Assembly (NCBI GenBank): GCA_025618425.1
Contig: CM046847.1
Location: 7,739,033-7,803,032 of the forward strand
DNA from: Heliocidaris tuberculata
Lineage: Eukaryota; Echinodermata; Echinoidea; Camarodonta; Echinometridae
Direction of reading: 5' to 3'
Length of the DNA: 64,000 bases
Positions 23,458-35,789 of the stretch are shown here, piece after piece. Within the stretch, counting starts at the first letter, position 1. The number at the start of each line of letters is the position of its first letter. The notes under the pieces were generated by a model that ran no database searches, was not told where the DNA came from, and saw nothing but the letters and a program-made list of their open reading frames with translations. The position numbers and the translations under genes were made by a program.

Positions 23458-24239
23458 TGAAGAGAAGACTGAGTTCTGGGAAAGGTGAAAAATAATATGA
23501 AAGCTTTCTCATTCCATTTATGTCAGTTTGGAAGAGTGTCACAATAGTAGTAATGTCCCCTGAAAAGGATTTCTCTTCAGATACCCTTGTATTTGAAATA
23601 TGACAAGAAATAGATGGGAGTGTTCGGGCTAAACATTCATGCCACATGTGTGTGCAGTCCCATATGCCCATTTCTTCTTCCAGTGCTTCTCGGCGAGATA
23701 GGGTCAATTTCTTATCATTTTATTGATTCATTAATCTCACAGTATTCACTAATTCTTATTAACCCTTTCGAGACAATTGACCACATTTTGTGGTTTGGCT
23801 CAATAACTTTTGATTCAGATCTCTAAAAAATATACCAGATACATGAGTAGAAAGAGCAAAAATTTCTGCAAAAACTATGTCCATTTTTGTTGGATGACCA
23901 TATTCTGTTAGATGCTAAGAATTTTTAAAAAGAGAATAATCTTTGAAATCCTTAAATTGGCAACACAATGAGAGGTTCAAAATCATTGTTTTTATTAAAA
24001 TTGGCAATTTTTTAAAACTCTTTGACAGAGTTTGTAACCATGTATATTAATTAAAAAGATTTTACACTTTATTAGCACCTTGTAGCACTAAAAGAAAATA
24101 TAATTGTTGCCAATTTGAAGAACAAAATGTGATCAATTTAGCCCATAAATAATTCCTGTCCTGAAAGGGTTAACCTTTCCCAATTGCTTAGAGACAGTTT
24201 CTTTCACAATAATCACATGCCCAGAACTCAACTTTATCT
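23458..24239 (-). mobile_element. family F3 copy interrupted by an F1 element
   Basis: The reverse-oriented F3 copy starts near 23458 (gactgagttctggg) and ends at 24239 just before TTAA (24240-24243). Its body is split by the F1 insertion at 23763-24169: F3 text runs up to attctta|TTAA and resumes after TTAA with cctttcccaattgc. This nesting dates F1 activity after this F3 insertion. The left end is degraded. Confidence 0.7.
23763..24169 (+). mobile_element. piggyBac-like MITE family F1, copy 3 (nested)
   Basis: An intact 407-bp copy with CCCTTTCGAG...CTGAAAGGG ends and TTAA on both sides (23759-23762, 24170-24173), inserted in an F3 copy. It is the best reference copy for the family. Confidence 0.9.
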
Positions 24240-24471
24240 TTAAGTGCGATGAATTCAGTTTCTCGAACAATATGATAATTCTTCCAATAGATCTTGAAGC
24301 CCGTGTATTCTGAATAGTTCACCTCAGTTTCATAAGACTGTTGCAAATTTTGTGATTTAAAAAAGAAAATGTTTTTTTTTTAATGTATTATTTTATTCAT
24401 AGCCCTAGGATATTTAGATGTGATCTAGTGGGTGTCATATCAGCAGGTTAAGTTCAATACATCGTTTTTAA

Positions 24472-24883
24472 GTCTTTCACAACAACATTCAACATTTTGT
24501 GGTTTGGCTCAATAACTTTTGATTCAGAGCTCTAAAAAATATACCAGATGCATAGTAGAAAGAGGAAAAATTTCTGCACACACTATATCCATTCTTGTTG
24601 CATGACCATATTGCATTTGATGCCAGGAATTTTAAAAAAGATAATAAGCTTCAAAAACCTTAAATTGGCAACACATTGAGAGGTTTAAAATCATTGTATT
24701 TTAATCAAAATTTGCCAATTTTTCCAACTCTGACAAATTTCCTAACTATGTACATGTATGTTGGTTTCAAAGACATTACATTTTATTACAAACATGTACT
24801 CGTAGCACTAAAAGAAAAATTGTTGCCAATTTGAAGAGCAAAATGTGATCAATTTAGCCCTTAAATAATTCCTGTCATAAGGG
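24472..24883 (+). mobile_element. piggyBac-like MITE family F1, copy 4
   Basis: TTAA at 24468-24471 and 24884-24887. The left terminus is eroded (gtctttcac for CCCTTTCGAG) and the right end reads GTCATAAGGG. The interior is about as long as copy 3. Confidence 0.8.
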
Positions 24884-24925
24884 TTAAGGAGGGGAAGGAG
24901 GATTCAGTAGATAATAGCAGATAAA

Positions 24926-25070
24926 GGCCCTGTTTCATAAAACTTGTTAGCAATAACAACTGCTATGTTTCTATGACAAATTTGGTCTCAGCCAATCAGA
25001 TGCAAGGATTTCAGTAGCTTCTAACAGTTATTGCAACTTGTTATTGATAACAAGTTTCATGAAACAGGAA
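24926..25070. mobile_element. foldback element FB1 with CCAAT loop, copy 1
   Basis: Hairpin of about 145 bp with ends ggccctgtttcataaaact / aagtttcatgaaacagg. The loop contains GCCAATCAGATGCAAGG. Other copies are at 29610, 50251, 57625 and 62091. Confidence 0.8.
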
Positions 25071-25826
25071 TCTGATGACATGAAGAGGGTAAATCAATTT
25101 AGGGTACATGTATTTAGGATTAACTGGAATGCGTCACCGAACTACTGCACTAGTTGAAAGTATGTACAGTAAAGCTGTTTTCTTTAAATTGTCACTTCGA
25201 AATAATGATAAGAAATATGTGTAAATGGGGCATTTTCCAAAAGAAAATCTTCAAGAAATTAAAGAAGATGGTTGTGAGGATATCGTCTATATGTTGCCAG
25301 TTTTCCAGTTATGTTTTTTTTTAACAAGTAAAACTTTCGTGATTCATTTTCTGATCTGCAGCAGATCGTACAGAATTTTGTTTGGGGTCTCAGTTCAGCT
25401 ATTAAAATTGAAAGTGCTCACACATTTACCTTTATCCAGACTTGAATGATTATGTTTAATTTCCCAAAGTCTTCTTTATCTTTGAGTGATTGTTAGAGCC
25501 TTTAAAAGCAAGTAGGGAAAACCCCTGAATTTTTTGAAAATGCACACTTCCAGATAGTCATCACTCACCCTTAATCGATTTGATATGCATAATGATTTGA
25601 AATGAGGCATCGCCATGATTTAATGCATTGTGATGTATGCCCAGGAGCTTTTTTTTTTTTTGTGGTGAACTGTGCCACATTCGAGGATTATCGTAAGTAA
25701 ACTTATCCACTTTCTTGTGCCTTGAGCGTCCCTTGGGTGGAAATACAGTTATGTTATTTTTCATGTTGTATAAGTTTGTACTCATAAAGCTTTTTAGTCT
25801 TGTATATTTTTCAGAGAGATATTAAA

Positions 25827-25990
25827 GCAATTCAATTCAATTCAATTCAACTTTATTCAATTCCATGTATAAAAACATTAATATCAACATGCAAGAAATA
25901 TGTTACATAATAATTGAATACTAAGACATAATTATTACATTTTGCATGCAATCATTAAAATATTAAAAGATTGACAATAAAAATAGGAAT
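25827..25990 (-). mobile_element. possible LINE 3' end with AATTC-repeat tail
   Basis: Four AATTC-type pentamers (25830-25850) followed by tttattcaattccatgtat and A-rich sequence. A similar pentamer head occurs at 49437-49458. Pentamer tails are common on reversed LINE 3' ends. No reverse transcriptase frame is present. Confidence 0.35.
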
Positions 25991-26643
25991 TTGGTTGCTG
26001 TATAAAAACCCTAGTGGGTTTGTCTTGACAGCCACCATGACAGTAAAGAAATTCATTCATTCAAGCTAATCTTAAGATCTGGTAATTCTCATTATTATAG
26101 TAATGATGGATTGTTTGGATGAGCAAAATGTAAAAGAAATAATAAAGCCTTGACAGAAATCACATTCACTGGCAAAACACACATGGGCACCTCCAAGACT
26201 AGTGCATGCTAGTGCGTGACTTTATTTTGTTTCTCTGTTCCCATATAGATCTTTCTTTTGCTCATTACTCAGCTTATTACCTGTTTTCTACTGTTTTTGT
26301 GGCAGATATTTTCTACTATCTTTGTGGTCTTGAACATTTGGTGTACATGTAAGTTTGGTTTGATTCTGTCTGATCTGTCACATTTCATTTCCTGTTATTA
26401 GAAAAAATTCAAGATGTTCCTTTTAAGAAGAAAAGAAAGCACTCTCGTAAATTGAAACAGCTGCAATGTTTCAAAATCACGCCAGTTCATATAAAACATT
26501 TGAGATACCTCCCTACTTCCATACTCGGCATGTGCAGACATCAAGTTGGAGATCTTAAGAAATATTTTAATTTTCCTTTTCATAAGCTACATGTACTATT
26601 CTTATCCAGCCTAAAAAAAAAGGGATTTACAAAGTCAGGGAAG

Positions 26644-26658
26644 TCAATGGGTGTTCAT

Positions 26659-26690
<32 letters not shown>

Positions 26691-26963
26691 GGGATGACCA
26701 GCCAGGGAGCAAAATTTTCTTCGATATTTTCGCATTTAAATTATGGCATTTCTTATTTTATTTCTTTCTAATCATTAAAGAATGAGATGGTATTTCAAGC
26801 TCATACATAATGAGTTTGGATAATTATTAGTTTTAAGTTAATGTATCATAATATTTATTTATTTTATCCAAAAATATTGGGGGATGATAATACAGGCCAT
26901 CTCTCATACCTAAAAATTTGGGGGGATATATTCCCCCCATCGCCCCCGGATCGACACCCATGT
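26644..26963. mobile_element. inverted-repeat element with a 31-base G run
   Basis: The left end aatgggtgttcatgg is mirrored on the right by gatcgacacccatg, and both inner flanks are G- or C-rich (pure G run 26659-26689; ccccccatcgcccccgg at 26934-26950). About 320 bp, noncoding. Confidence 0.5.
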
Positions 26964-28229
26964 ACAAAGTTGTCACAGAACATTCTTGTTACATTATTTA
27001 CAAAAGTGACAAAAGCTCTCTGGTGTACAGTGTATGAGACACTTTTGTACAGTCACGATCAAAAACAATGACCTGCTTTTGCAGTACGTGTCAAATGATG
27101 AAGAAAAATGGAGTTCAAGCCTGTATTACCTGATAATATTTGTTATTGTCATTGCAAAAACTTCACCTTATCATTTCTTTTCCCTTTGGCATCATAGAAG
27201 TCGCAGTTTGACCTGGTAGATAATGTCAAGTATCGTCCTTCAGATATTCCATCCCTTGTGTCAGGTTAATGCATTCTATTCTCCAAGCCTTTATGGACCG
27301 GTAAATGGAGCATGTAATAGGTAGTCTTACTGGTACAAACCCTTTCCTATTTCTTAGAGTGGTCTTTAATGTAAGACTAACATAAAATAAATTTTTAAAT
27401 CATGAGAATATTCAATTTTCTGGTCAAGGAAACTCGGAATGAAAATGCAATGAAATCAGGGCCAAGTTTTCACCCCATCTTTATAGTTATGGCTGCTAAT
27501 ACAGAAATATCTTAAAGGCTTGTTCACATATATGCCGTGATAGATCGCTTCAGTTTATCGCAGTAGTTTTTTTTTTGGTGTACTTAATGATTGGTAAGCG
27601 GGGATGAAACAACAAAGGTTCTATGCGCCATTTGTGTGTTATAAGATACATAAATGTGAAGTGTAAGTATCCCTGAAATACCCTAAACCATAGCATTTGT
27701 GAACAAGGCTTAATTCATTACTCCTCCTCCCCCCCCCCCCCCCAGAAAAAGAAATCAATTCATGGATAGAAAATTAAGAAATTTAGGAAACACATTTAGT
27801 GAACCTGTATTTCAAGTGAAATTTCTTGTTTTTTCTGAATTTAGATAGATTATTAAATTTTCAATAAACTAAACTTTTTGTTATAAATGTGCATGTACAC
27901 ACTGTAATATCAATCTTGCAAGACAATATAAAAATCAAGGATCTTGTTATCAAGTAGTTAAACATGTTAGCACGATGCTGGGAATTCAAATCACATTCCA
28001 AAGATATTAGAGGAATATGGAATGTATTCTAATCCTCATAATCATTTGATTTTAGAACTCTTTCGTAATGACGAGCTGATGCTAATTGCTGCTCGATTGA
28101 ATGCGTAAACACACTGCTGGAGCATGTCTGTAGACCTCTGCAAGATGGTGAACTTGGTCGTAAGGAGTGGGTGTCACTTTTCTCTCGACAAATGCTACCA
28201 TATGGTCTGAATCTTGGAGGAGTTCCCCC

Positions 28230-28385
28230 AATCTTTTTTGCTCTCTCGCTATCTGTCTTTCTTTCTTTCAGTCTTTCTGTTTCTCTGTTTCTGCCTCTCT
28301 GTCTCTCCTTGTCTCTCTTTGCTTCTGTTTCTTTGTCTCTATCCTGTAAAGTCTCTCCTTGTTTAGCTCTCTGTCTCTGTCTCTG

Positions 28386-28424
<39 letters not shown>

Positions 28425-29280
28425 GTCTGTATTTCTCTCTTCTGTCTGTCTGTTTCTACCCCTCTGTCTCTTCTTATACTTGTCTCTTTCTATCTGTTTG
28501 TGTGTGTGTTTGTGTGTTTGTGTGTGTGTGTCTCTCTCTTGATGTCTCTGTCTCTCGTATTTCTGTCTCTCTTTTTCTGCCCCTCTTTCTCTCCTCATCT
28601 GTCTTTGTCTGCCACTCTGTCTCTCCTTGTATCTGTCTCTACCCATTTGTTTCTGTCTGTCTCTGTTTCTCTCTGTATCTGTGTCTCTGTCTCTCCTGTA
28701 ATAAATCACTATCCTTGCAAGTAGCTCATCTGGGATTGATGTTATTTTCATTACTTTCATTTTACAGGTACTTCAGTTCTGTGCATAATCTTTAAGTTCT
28801 CTCTCCCTGTCTCTGTCCATATTTTCCCTGCTGTTCTTCACTGTCTTGCTGTCTCTCTTCTGCTTCATTAATTTCCATTTCTCTTTCTGACTGTATATAT
28901 GTACATGTACATGTATATCTGCCTATATCTCTCATTCTCCGCTTAATCTCCATTAATCTGCAGGCCTCTTCTGATGACTCTCTGTATTCATATTTCTCAT
29001 CAGTCCATCAGGCCATGCCATAACTTGACTTTCTGTATGTCTCTATCCTCCTCTTGCTCCCCTCTCTCTCTTTCTGTAGCTTTCTGTCTGTCTGTCTCTC
29101 ATTCCTTCTCCCTGCTCCTCCCTCTCTTCATGTTTTTTCTCTCTTAGCTTTTTCATCCTTCTCTCTCATTCTCTCATTTTAACTATCAGTCTTGATACCA
29201 GCCATCAGTCTATTCCACAATATTATTACCTTTGTATATCTCTCTTTCTCTCTCTTTCTCTCTCTCTTTCTCCCTCTTGT
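28230..29280. repeat. long pyrimidine-rich CT/CTGT region
   Basis: Degenerate TCTC/CTGT/GTCT sequence for about 1 kb, with a pure CT run at 28388-28420. The minus-strand frame of about 240 codons (R-E-R-E-R-like) and the plus-strand SLSLS frames arise from composition. A C run of about 15 bases is at 27728-27743. Confidence 0.85.
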
Positions 29281-29609
29281 CTATCTGCTATAATATTCAG
29301 TGGCCTGACAACACATCAATATATCTAGTCTCCATATGCAGACCATTCATGTCCTGATACACAATGAAACATGCCCTATACTACATAGATAGCCTGGCAT
29401 GTCTGTATGCCATTTATGCTCAAAAGCCTTGTCGTAGTCTAAAATGTAGGCCTTCTGACACATTAGAGAGTGTAGATCATTTCTTGGATCCAAAATTTCA
29501 AATACCTACCTCTAACATGTAGTTGATCATCTCATATGTGTGCGGCTTATTATGTGCTACATGTACATGTATGCTTTGAAAACCGCAGAACGTTAGGAAT
29601 ATCAGAATT

Positions 29610-29761
29610 CCAGGCCCTGTTTCATAAACTTGTTATCGATAAAAATTTACATTAACTGTTATAAGCTACTGAAATTAGTGCGTTTGATTGGCTGTGAGCA
29701 AATTCATCATGGAAATTTGGCAGTTGTTACTAATAAGAAATTTTATGAAACAGGGCCCTGG
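29610..29761. mobile_element. foldback element FB1, copy 2
   Basis: Ends ccaggccctgtttcataaac / tttatgaaacagggccctgg. The loop carries the CCAAT box in reverse (gtttgattggctg). Confidence 0.8.
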
Positions 29762-30419
29762 TTTTGAGTAAAGTTAATGATCACTTATCTTCAGTCTTTA
29801 AAGCTGTACAGTGTACTTCCAGACATCAGGGCTGACACTTGCAAAGTACTTAAAAACAGAACAATATTTTGGAATTTGGCCTATGTAAGCTTCTTTCCTT
29901 TTTCATGTAAATGCATGCTTTTTAATTTTGTATCTACTCAACTGACAAGGTATATGTACATGTAGCTACTAGACTTTTTGAATATAGATGCACCCATGCA
30001 ACACCAACTAAAATTTTCTTTACAAACCAAAAATTTCTAAATGCTCAATAGTCTTAGGAAGAAGAAAAAAAATGTCACTAAGAAAAAGGTTAGTAAGTGT
30101 GTTTTTTTTTAAATGGTGCCTCTAATACAATTTTTCATTCATATTTTTTAATGTAATAATGAAAATGATAGTGCACATTTATACAGTAATAAATGAATTA
30201 AGAATTGAAAGTTTCAAATGATTATTTGAATGCATGTAATTATCAACCTGTGAAAATGAAGCTCATAAATGATTGTAAGAGGTAAGAGAGAAGTATGATG
30301 TTGGTTGAAGTTGCAAATTACAGAGCTTATTGATTAACCAAACAAAATACAATAGCAAGTCTGCAGCTAGGAAAGAGCATTACATTCCATTCAGGGTCTG
30401 AACAGGAAGACTATTCTCG

Positions 30420-30578
30420 TTTGGGGCATCAATTCACACACTGCAGTATAGCGGGCCAGTGCTGCCTATAGCGCGGTGCCCAGATGGCAATTAATATTCA
30501 TGAGACTAAGAGCTCCCTACGTGCCAACTCTGAGCATATTGGATTCTGCTCGAGACCGGACGTGTTGTGTTCTGTACT
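30420..30578 (+). promoter_or_regulatory. putative alternative complexin promoter / 5' UTR
   Basis: The 160 bases before the ATG at 30579 are markedly richer in CpG and GC than the surrounding intron (gcgggccagtgctg, atagcgcggtgcc, ctcgagaccggacgtg). No splice acceptor precedes the ATG, so a transcript would have to start here. Promoter identity is inferred only from composition and position. Confidence 0.35.
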
Positions 30579-30594
30579 ATGGCTTCGTTATTCG
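30579..30594 (+). CDS. cplx: complexin, alternative first coding exon (short form)
   Basis: Codes for MASLF plus one base and is followed by a strong donor G|GTGAGT (30594/30595). It ends in phase 1, exactly like the exon at 21003-21057, so it splices in frame to 50478 (MASLF-GELGNLAGG...). The ATG context (tactATGG) is acceptable. The predicted short protein is 127 residues: the central helix and C-terminus stay, but the N-terminal amphipathic segment is lost. Evidence is phase, donor and local base composition only; with five codons, chance is a real alternative. Confidence 0.45.
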
Positions 30595-31459
30595 GTGAGT
30601 CTTTGCTGCATCTAGTTCGGGAACCGTACCATTTTGAGAATATTCAAGTGGGGATAGAAATATGGTTTAGACACTTAAATGGAAGACACTTTGCCTTCCT
30701 GTACTCTGATTGAGGTTAGAGATACCTGAGAGATCTGTCAAACCTATGTCGTGCCGTAATGTGAATATTTTAGAATGATGCAAAAGTGCCTTGGGTACAT
30801 TTCACTGTTGCAAATAGTTGGTTTTCTAGTGAAAGTTGGTATTAATGTCGTTTAGAATTTGAAGGGTATTATGATTATTCGTAGTGTTGCGTGATCCCTC
30901 GGATCTACATGTATTAAGAAGTACATGTTATATGTTTATAGTGATTGGTAAAAAGTGTATATGTATGTGGGTTGTGTATTTATTGATAAAGCAATATACA
31001 GACTTACTGTAACAGATATGCATGCATCCCCCATGGACAGCCTTGTTTAAGAGTTGCAAAAGGAGAAGAATTGATTGGTTTTCATTGCAAGAAATATAAC
31101 ACAGCTTATATCTCAAGTGATTCAAATAATTGGAAGTTGTTGTTTTGATTTTTTTTTCTCCAAGATCTGTATTAGCTAACAGTAATCTGATCACATACTG
31201 GTACAAGCTGTACTTATATTAAATGTTGGTGATCAATGTTTCTACAATATACTACTGTTCATGTGCATTTTAAATTATCATAAAAGGTTTTGAATTACGA
31301 TGGATTAGACTCTATAAATTAAAACAAAACAAAACATGGTTTTCTACAAGTGCATTGTAGTTTATACTAGTGTTTTTTAAAGTCTGTGCTTTGTATGTAA
31401 AATTTAAAATGTCTAAATTTCATTATTCAGACTTACAATCACATAAACAAATCGTACAA

Positions 31460-33960
31460 CATGAATATCATCTGTTGAGAGCCAAAAGGCATTAACTCTG
31501 TGTGAAAGGAAATGAGATATATTCCTGTCCACTGTACACTTTCCATGGAAGACAAATAGGACGTATCACCTGCTAAAAGCCAGGAGGACATTAAAGTGAT
31601 TTATGAGCCTACACCTCTTTGGATCTTAGCTGCTATGACTGCATGAATATATTACTGCTTACCAACTTGGAAAGCAATATGCCTTGATATGGTGGTGATA
31701 ACACATGGTTGACTGAGCACATCCTGCTGTTTATATGCCCTCCATTATAATATGCATCCGTGATGAGGAGTGATGTCCGATTGATTAATATTTTTATGAA
31801 TACAATGTGTTTGGGAACAACATACATGTATGATTGAAAGTTTGAGGCATATCATTTGATGTTCTGTGTCCTGAAAACTTGATTTTTTTTTCCAGGGGAA
31901 CTATCATTTTAAAAATATTTTGCTATGTATATTTGGGAATCGAAGAACTGGAATAATGCACTCAATGCAGATCTCTACCACTACATGTGAAACAAGGCAT
32001 AAAGGAGGGAAGGCTGATATGGGACAGACTGTTATTGCTTCTATATTATTTGATGTATAGAGTGCATTAAAGCAGAAGTATTTCATAATCTGTAAGTGCG
32101 TATCTTCAGACTCTGAAGGCCATGGTATACTTTATAGATATATATATATATTTTTATCTATATATTTGTATAGTGTTGACGTTCTGATGCTTCTAGTACT
32201 CCAATGAATGGGTGAATTTTCATTACTTGTGGGCAATTTGTTGTCATGGTAGTGATGATAAGAAAAAGAGATATTGAATAATATATAACAGAAGGTATTA
32301 TCAAGGTGTAGTGTATGGCTCCACAAAATAATTCATGTACTTTGTGAACTGTAAAATTCACTAAAAGTCATTTTGACTTTCTGAATTAGAAAAAAGTTTT
32401 TTTTCTGAGTATAAGGCTTGGTAGTTGATAATGGAAATAAATTACATGAATAATCAATATTTATAAATTTGCTAATACTGTTTCTATTTGCTCTGAACAC
32501 CAAATACATGAAAGAAATACGCAACTTACAAAGAACAACATAAAAAGCAGTCAACATTATAATAAGATTAACGCTGGTCTATGTATTTAACAGATTTAAG
32601 AGCTGATGCAGAGGAAGATAGTATGTTGAGCCAGAAAGCTGTTAACTTATATACTTTTAGCTATAAGAACAAATAGTGCCCTTCTTGTTCTAAGCAAATG
32701 ATATCATCTGTTTGGAGCTAGAAGGGCATTAACTCTGTACAAAATGATATGAGTTAAAGCCCTCTGACTCCAAACAGACAATATAGTAGGCTCTTGTTTT
32801 AATGCATGAAATATATATTCATGCATAAACTAACATAATTATTCACAGCTCTGCTTTTGCCTGATATTGGGGCACAACAACGTTCAAAATTTACTTTCAT
32901 TGTGAATTGAAGACTCAGTGACTACTTGATCTGAATTTGATTGAGGACCTAAAAAACAGTTCAGCTGAATTTACAGAAACAAAATTTCAAGTGTATTTGT
33001 GTTATAATGAGGTGATCTTAGGTAGATGTATACTCATGAGACAGAATCTCTGTTTTTAAATACCCTTTGATTGGTTATACCACTCTAGTTAATAAGAATT
33101 TACACAAACAGCTTGTATGGTGTTATTGTGTATTTGAGTTACAATTAGTTGATCTTTAGTAGATGGAGACTCATTAGAATATGGCATCTGCTGAGAGCCA
33201 GAAGGGCATTGACTCATTATATCTTTCTGGCACTCAGAAGACAATGTAAAAATTCAATATTTTTTTATTGAAGGACCCAAACCTAGATTATCCTAATTAA
33301 TAGAAATGATTACATGCATATGGTGTATTTGTGTTATATTTAGTTGGTCTTTGGTAGATATTGATGCATTAAATAGAACCTTCACACATATGTAAATACC
33401 TTCAGATTGTTTACCCACACTAGTTAAGATGAATTGACAAAAAAATAGTCTATGTAGTGTTATGGTGTATTTCAGTTACAATTAGTTGATCTTTGGTAGA
33501 TGTAGACTCATTTGACAGAACATGTCATCTGCTGAGACGCAGAAGGGCATTGACTCATAATGCCTCTCTGGCTTGCCAAAGACATCGTTGAACTTAAATG
33601 CTTTGTTTTTATTAGATTGAGGGGACAAGAAATAGTTAATCTGAATTTACAGGAACAATCTTTGAGGTGAATTTGTGTTATAATTACATCTGGTTGATCA
33701 TCATTAGATGTAGACTTACTAGACAGAACCTACAAACTCTAAATATCATCTCCCAAGACTCCGAGAGTCAGAAAAGCATTATATGTACCTTATACTGCTT
33801 CTCTGGGTCTCAGAAGACGATGTAAAACTTAAAATATTTTTTGATTAAGGACCCAAGAACTAGTTAATCTAAATTTACAGAAACAATTACTTTTATATGA
33901 TGCATTTGTGTTAAATTAGTTGATCTTTGGTAGGTGTAGACTTATTAGACAGAACCTCCA
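31460..33960. repeat. diverged tandem array with embedded 80-bp hairpins
   Basis: A block including tttgtgttataattagttga, tctttggtagatgtagact and cagaacct recurs near 32995, 33125, 33323, 33463, 33668 and 33900; the larger unit is roughly 330-340 bp. Hairpin copies containing gagccagaagggcatt sit inside it at about 31465-31600, 32703-32784, 33180-33247, 33527-33588 and 33745-33828. No exon was recognised. Confidence 0.7.
32703..32784. mobile_element. 80-bp hairpin family (FB-short), well-paired copy
   Basis: atcatctgtttggagctaga...gggcattaactc pairs with gagttaaagcc...tctgactccaaacaga. A similar copy at 38883-38962 pairs TGTTTGGAG with CTCCAAACA; the copy at 58241-58319 uses a different stem sequence. 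Confidence 0.65.
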
Positions 33961-34418
33961 ATTTCAGTATTCTTTGATTATTGTCATCCATAAAGAAGGG
34001 CTAGTGCTGATTAAACTTTCAATTTGTAATTGTTTGGACACTGTATTATTCCAGTATAATACATGTACATTTACGGAATATTGTAGACCTGTTAAAGATA
34101 GAAAGTACATGGATGTGGGGGGGGGGGGGGGGGGGTTAATTGCTACCCACCACTTACTGTTTCAAGCGAGTTTAGATCAAACAATATCAGATCTCTACTT
34201 GAAGTGTATGTAGGCATACTTACTTCTTATTCTACTTTTATGCGTTTAACATTTGGTTGAGAGAATGTTGTTACCCAGTTCTAGAGATATGATTTGATTC
34301 ATTTACATGACAACTGAGATACATACATGTATAATAACAGGATAAGAATATTGGAATGAAAGATTTTAGAATATGCACACAAAGAATAATTGTATGGTAA
34401 AATTTGTATCACCTTTAA

Positions 34419-34737
34419 CCTTTTCATGACAGGAATTATTTAAGGGCTAAATTGATCACATTTTGTTCTCATATTGGCAACAATAATATTTTTCCTTTTG
34501 CTAATATGACAAAAATTGACAATTTCGATAAAAAACCCCCACTGATTTTGAACATCTCAATGTGTTGCCAATTAACATTCCTGGCGTCAAATGCAATATG
34601 GTCATGCAACAAAAATGGACGCAGTGTGTGTAGAAATTTTTGCTCTTTCTACTCATGCATCTGGTATATTTTTTTAGAGCTTTGAATCAAAAGCTCTTGA
34701 GCCAAACCACAAAATGTGGTCAATGATCTCGAAAGGG
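34419..34737 (-). mobile_element. piggyBac-like MITE family F1, copy 5
   Basis: TTAA at 34415-34418 and 34738-34741. A reverse copy shortened to 319 bp by internal deletions. Ends are CCTTTTCATG and TCTCGAAAGGG. Confidence 0.8.
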
Positions 34738-34944
34738 TTAATATGGCAGTAACTAGCTTTTTGTTGCTAGCAGTTTAATGAATTGGACACGTTTCTTAAG
34801 CTCAAAGAAAATGCAATTAGTTAATTTGACACGTTTCCGAAATTTTGTAAGTCCTTCCGAACAATGGAGTAGTAATGAGTAAGTTCACAAAATTTGCGAT
34901 TATCATTAGGCGCACACTCATACAATGGATTCATCAACTTCAGG

Positions 34945-35130
34945 TTCACAATTTTCTCTTCGTTCATGTTTGCAAGTGCATTAGTGAATATGAACCGCAC
35001 GAATGTTAAGTCACAATGGGATAATAATGAGACTTGCTGAGTTTATTATCTGTCTCATTGTGACTCCACATTCGTGTAGTGCATATTACTAATGCACGAT
35101 CCGCAAAACATGAATTGTTTTATGAAATTG
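34945..35130. mobile_element. foldback element
   Basis: gtgcattagtgaatatg...cgcacgaatg...gtcacaatgg...ataataatgagac pairs with gtctcattgtgac...cattcgtg...tgcatattactaatgcac (34976-35098). The pairing continues outward with ttcatgtttgcaa / gcaaaacatgaa. Noncoding. Confidence 0.7.
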
Positions 35131-35543
35131 GTCTACATTATGAATATAAAGTCGAAAAATTGGTTACAAACCCAATCAAAATGCCAAAATTGCACAGTCA
35201 TGGAGGCCCTCATTTGCTTTCCTTGATGACATTACATAAGCGCAACATTTCATCGCGTTTTGAATTTGTACGCGCCAGAGGTACGCATACTCACATCTCT
35301 GCTGTGCTTTACTTTTTGCCGTGGGTTATCACTTTTCAGAACTTTTTTGCATGATCATGACTGTAGGAAAGAAAAATGCGCAGTCACAGGGTGTCATATG
35401 ACCAATTAGAATGCCTATATTCTAGAACCTGTTTTATAGTTGAAATGACTAGGTTTCAGCAGCAACGTGAATATAAAAACAATGATTTTAGTATTTCTCC
35501 AAAATGAATAAAAATGAAAAAATGTGAAATTTGTAGATATTAA

Positions 35544-35789
35544 AGGCGGTCAGTCGCCGGTGCCTGTGTCTTTCTATGCAGTCCAGGCGAAGGCGAGTTT
35601 GGAGATTTCCGTATTCGTAGACATCAACTTATGTACACATCACAGCGATCTATGCAGATTTTTGCCGAGGAGAAGGACATTTCGCTGATCCTCAATATAC
35701 TTTCGACTAGACCTAGTTTCCCGCACAAACTATTTTGCAGCATCAGCAAACACAGATTTTTCTCCATTGAAACTGCCGCCTGACCGCCT
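35544..35789. mobile_element. TTAA-flanked element family F4
   Basis: TTAA at 35540-35543 and 35790-35793. Terminal inverted repeat AGGCGGTCAG / CTGACCGCCT, followed on the left by tcgccgg. 246 bp, GC-richer than its surroundings. It appears once in the window. Confidence 0.75.

Noticed and set aside
28029..28760. 243-codon minus-strand frame rich in RDRE/ERER
   Set aside because: It is the complement of a degenerate CT/CTGT repeat. The dipeptide pattern and the absence of splice or domain features fit low-complexity DNA, not an RS/RE-domain protein.
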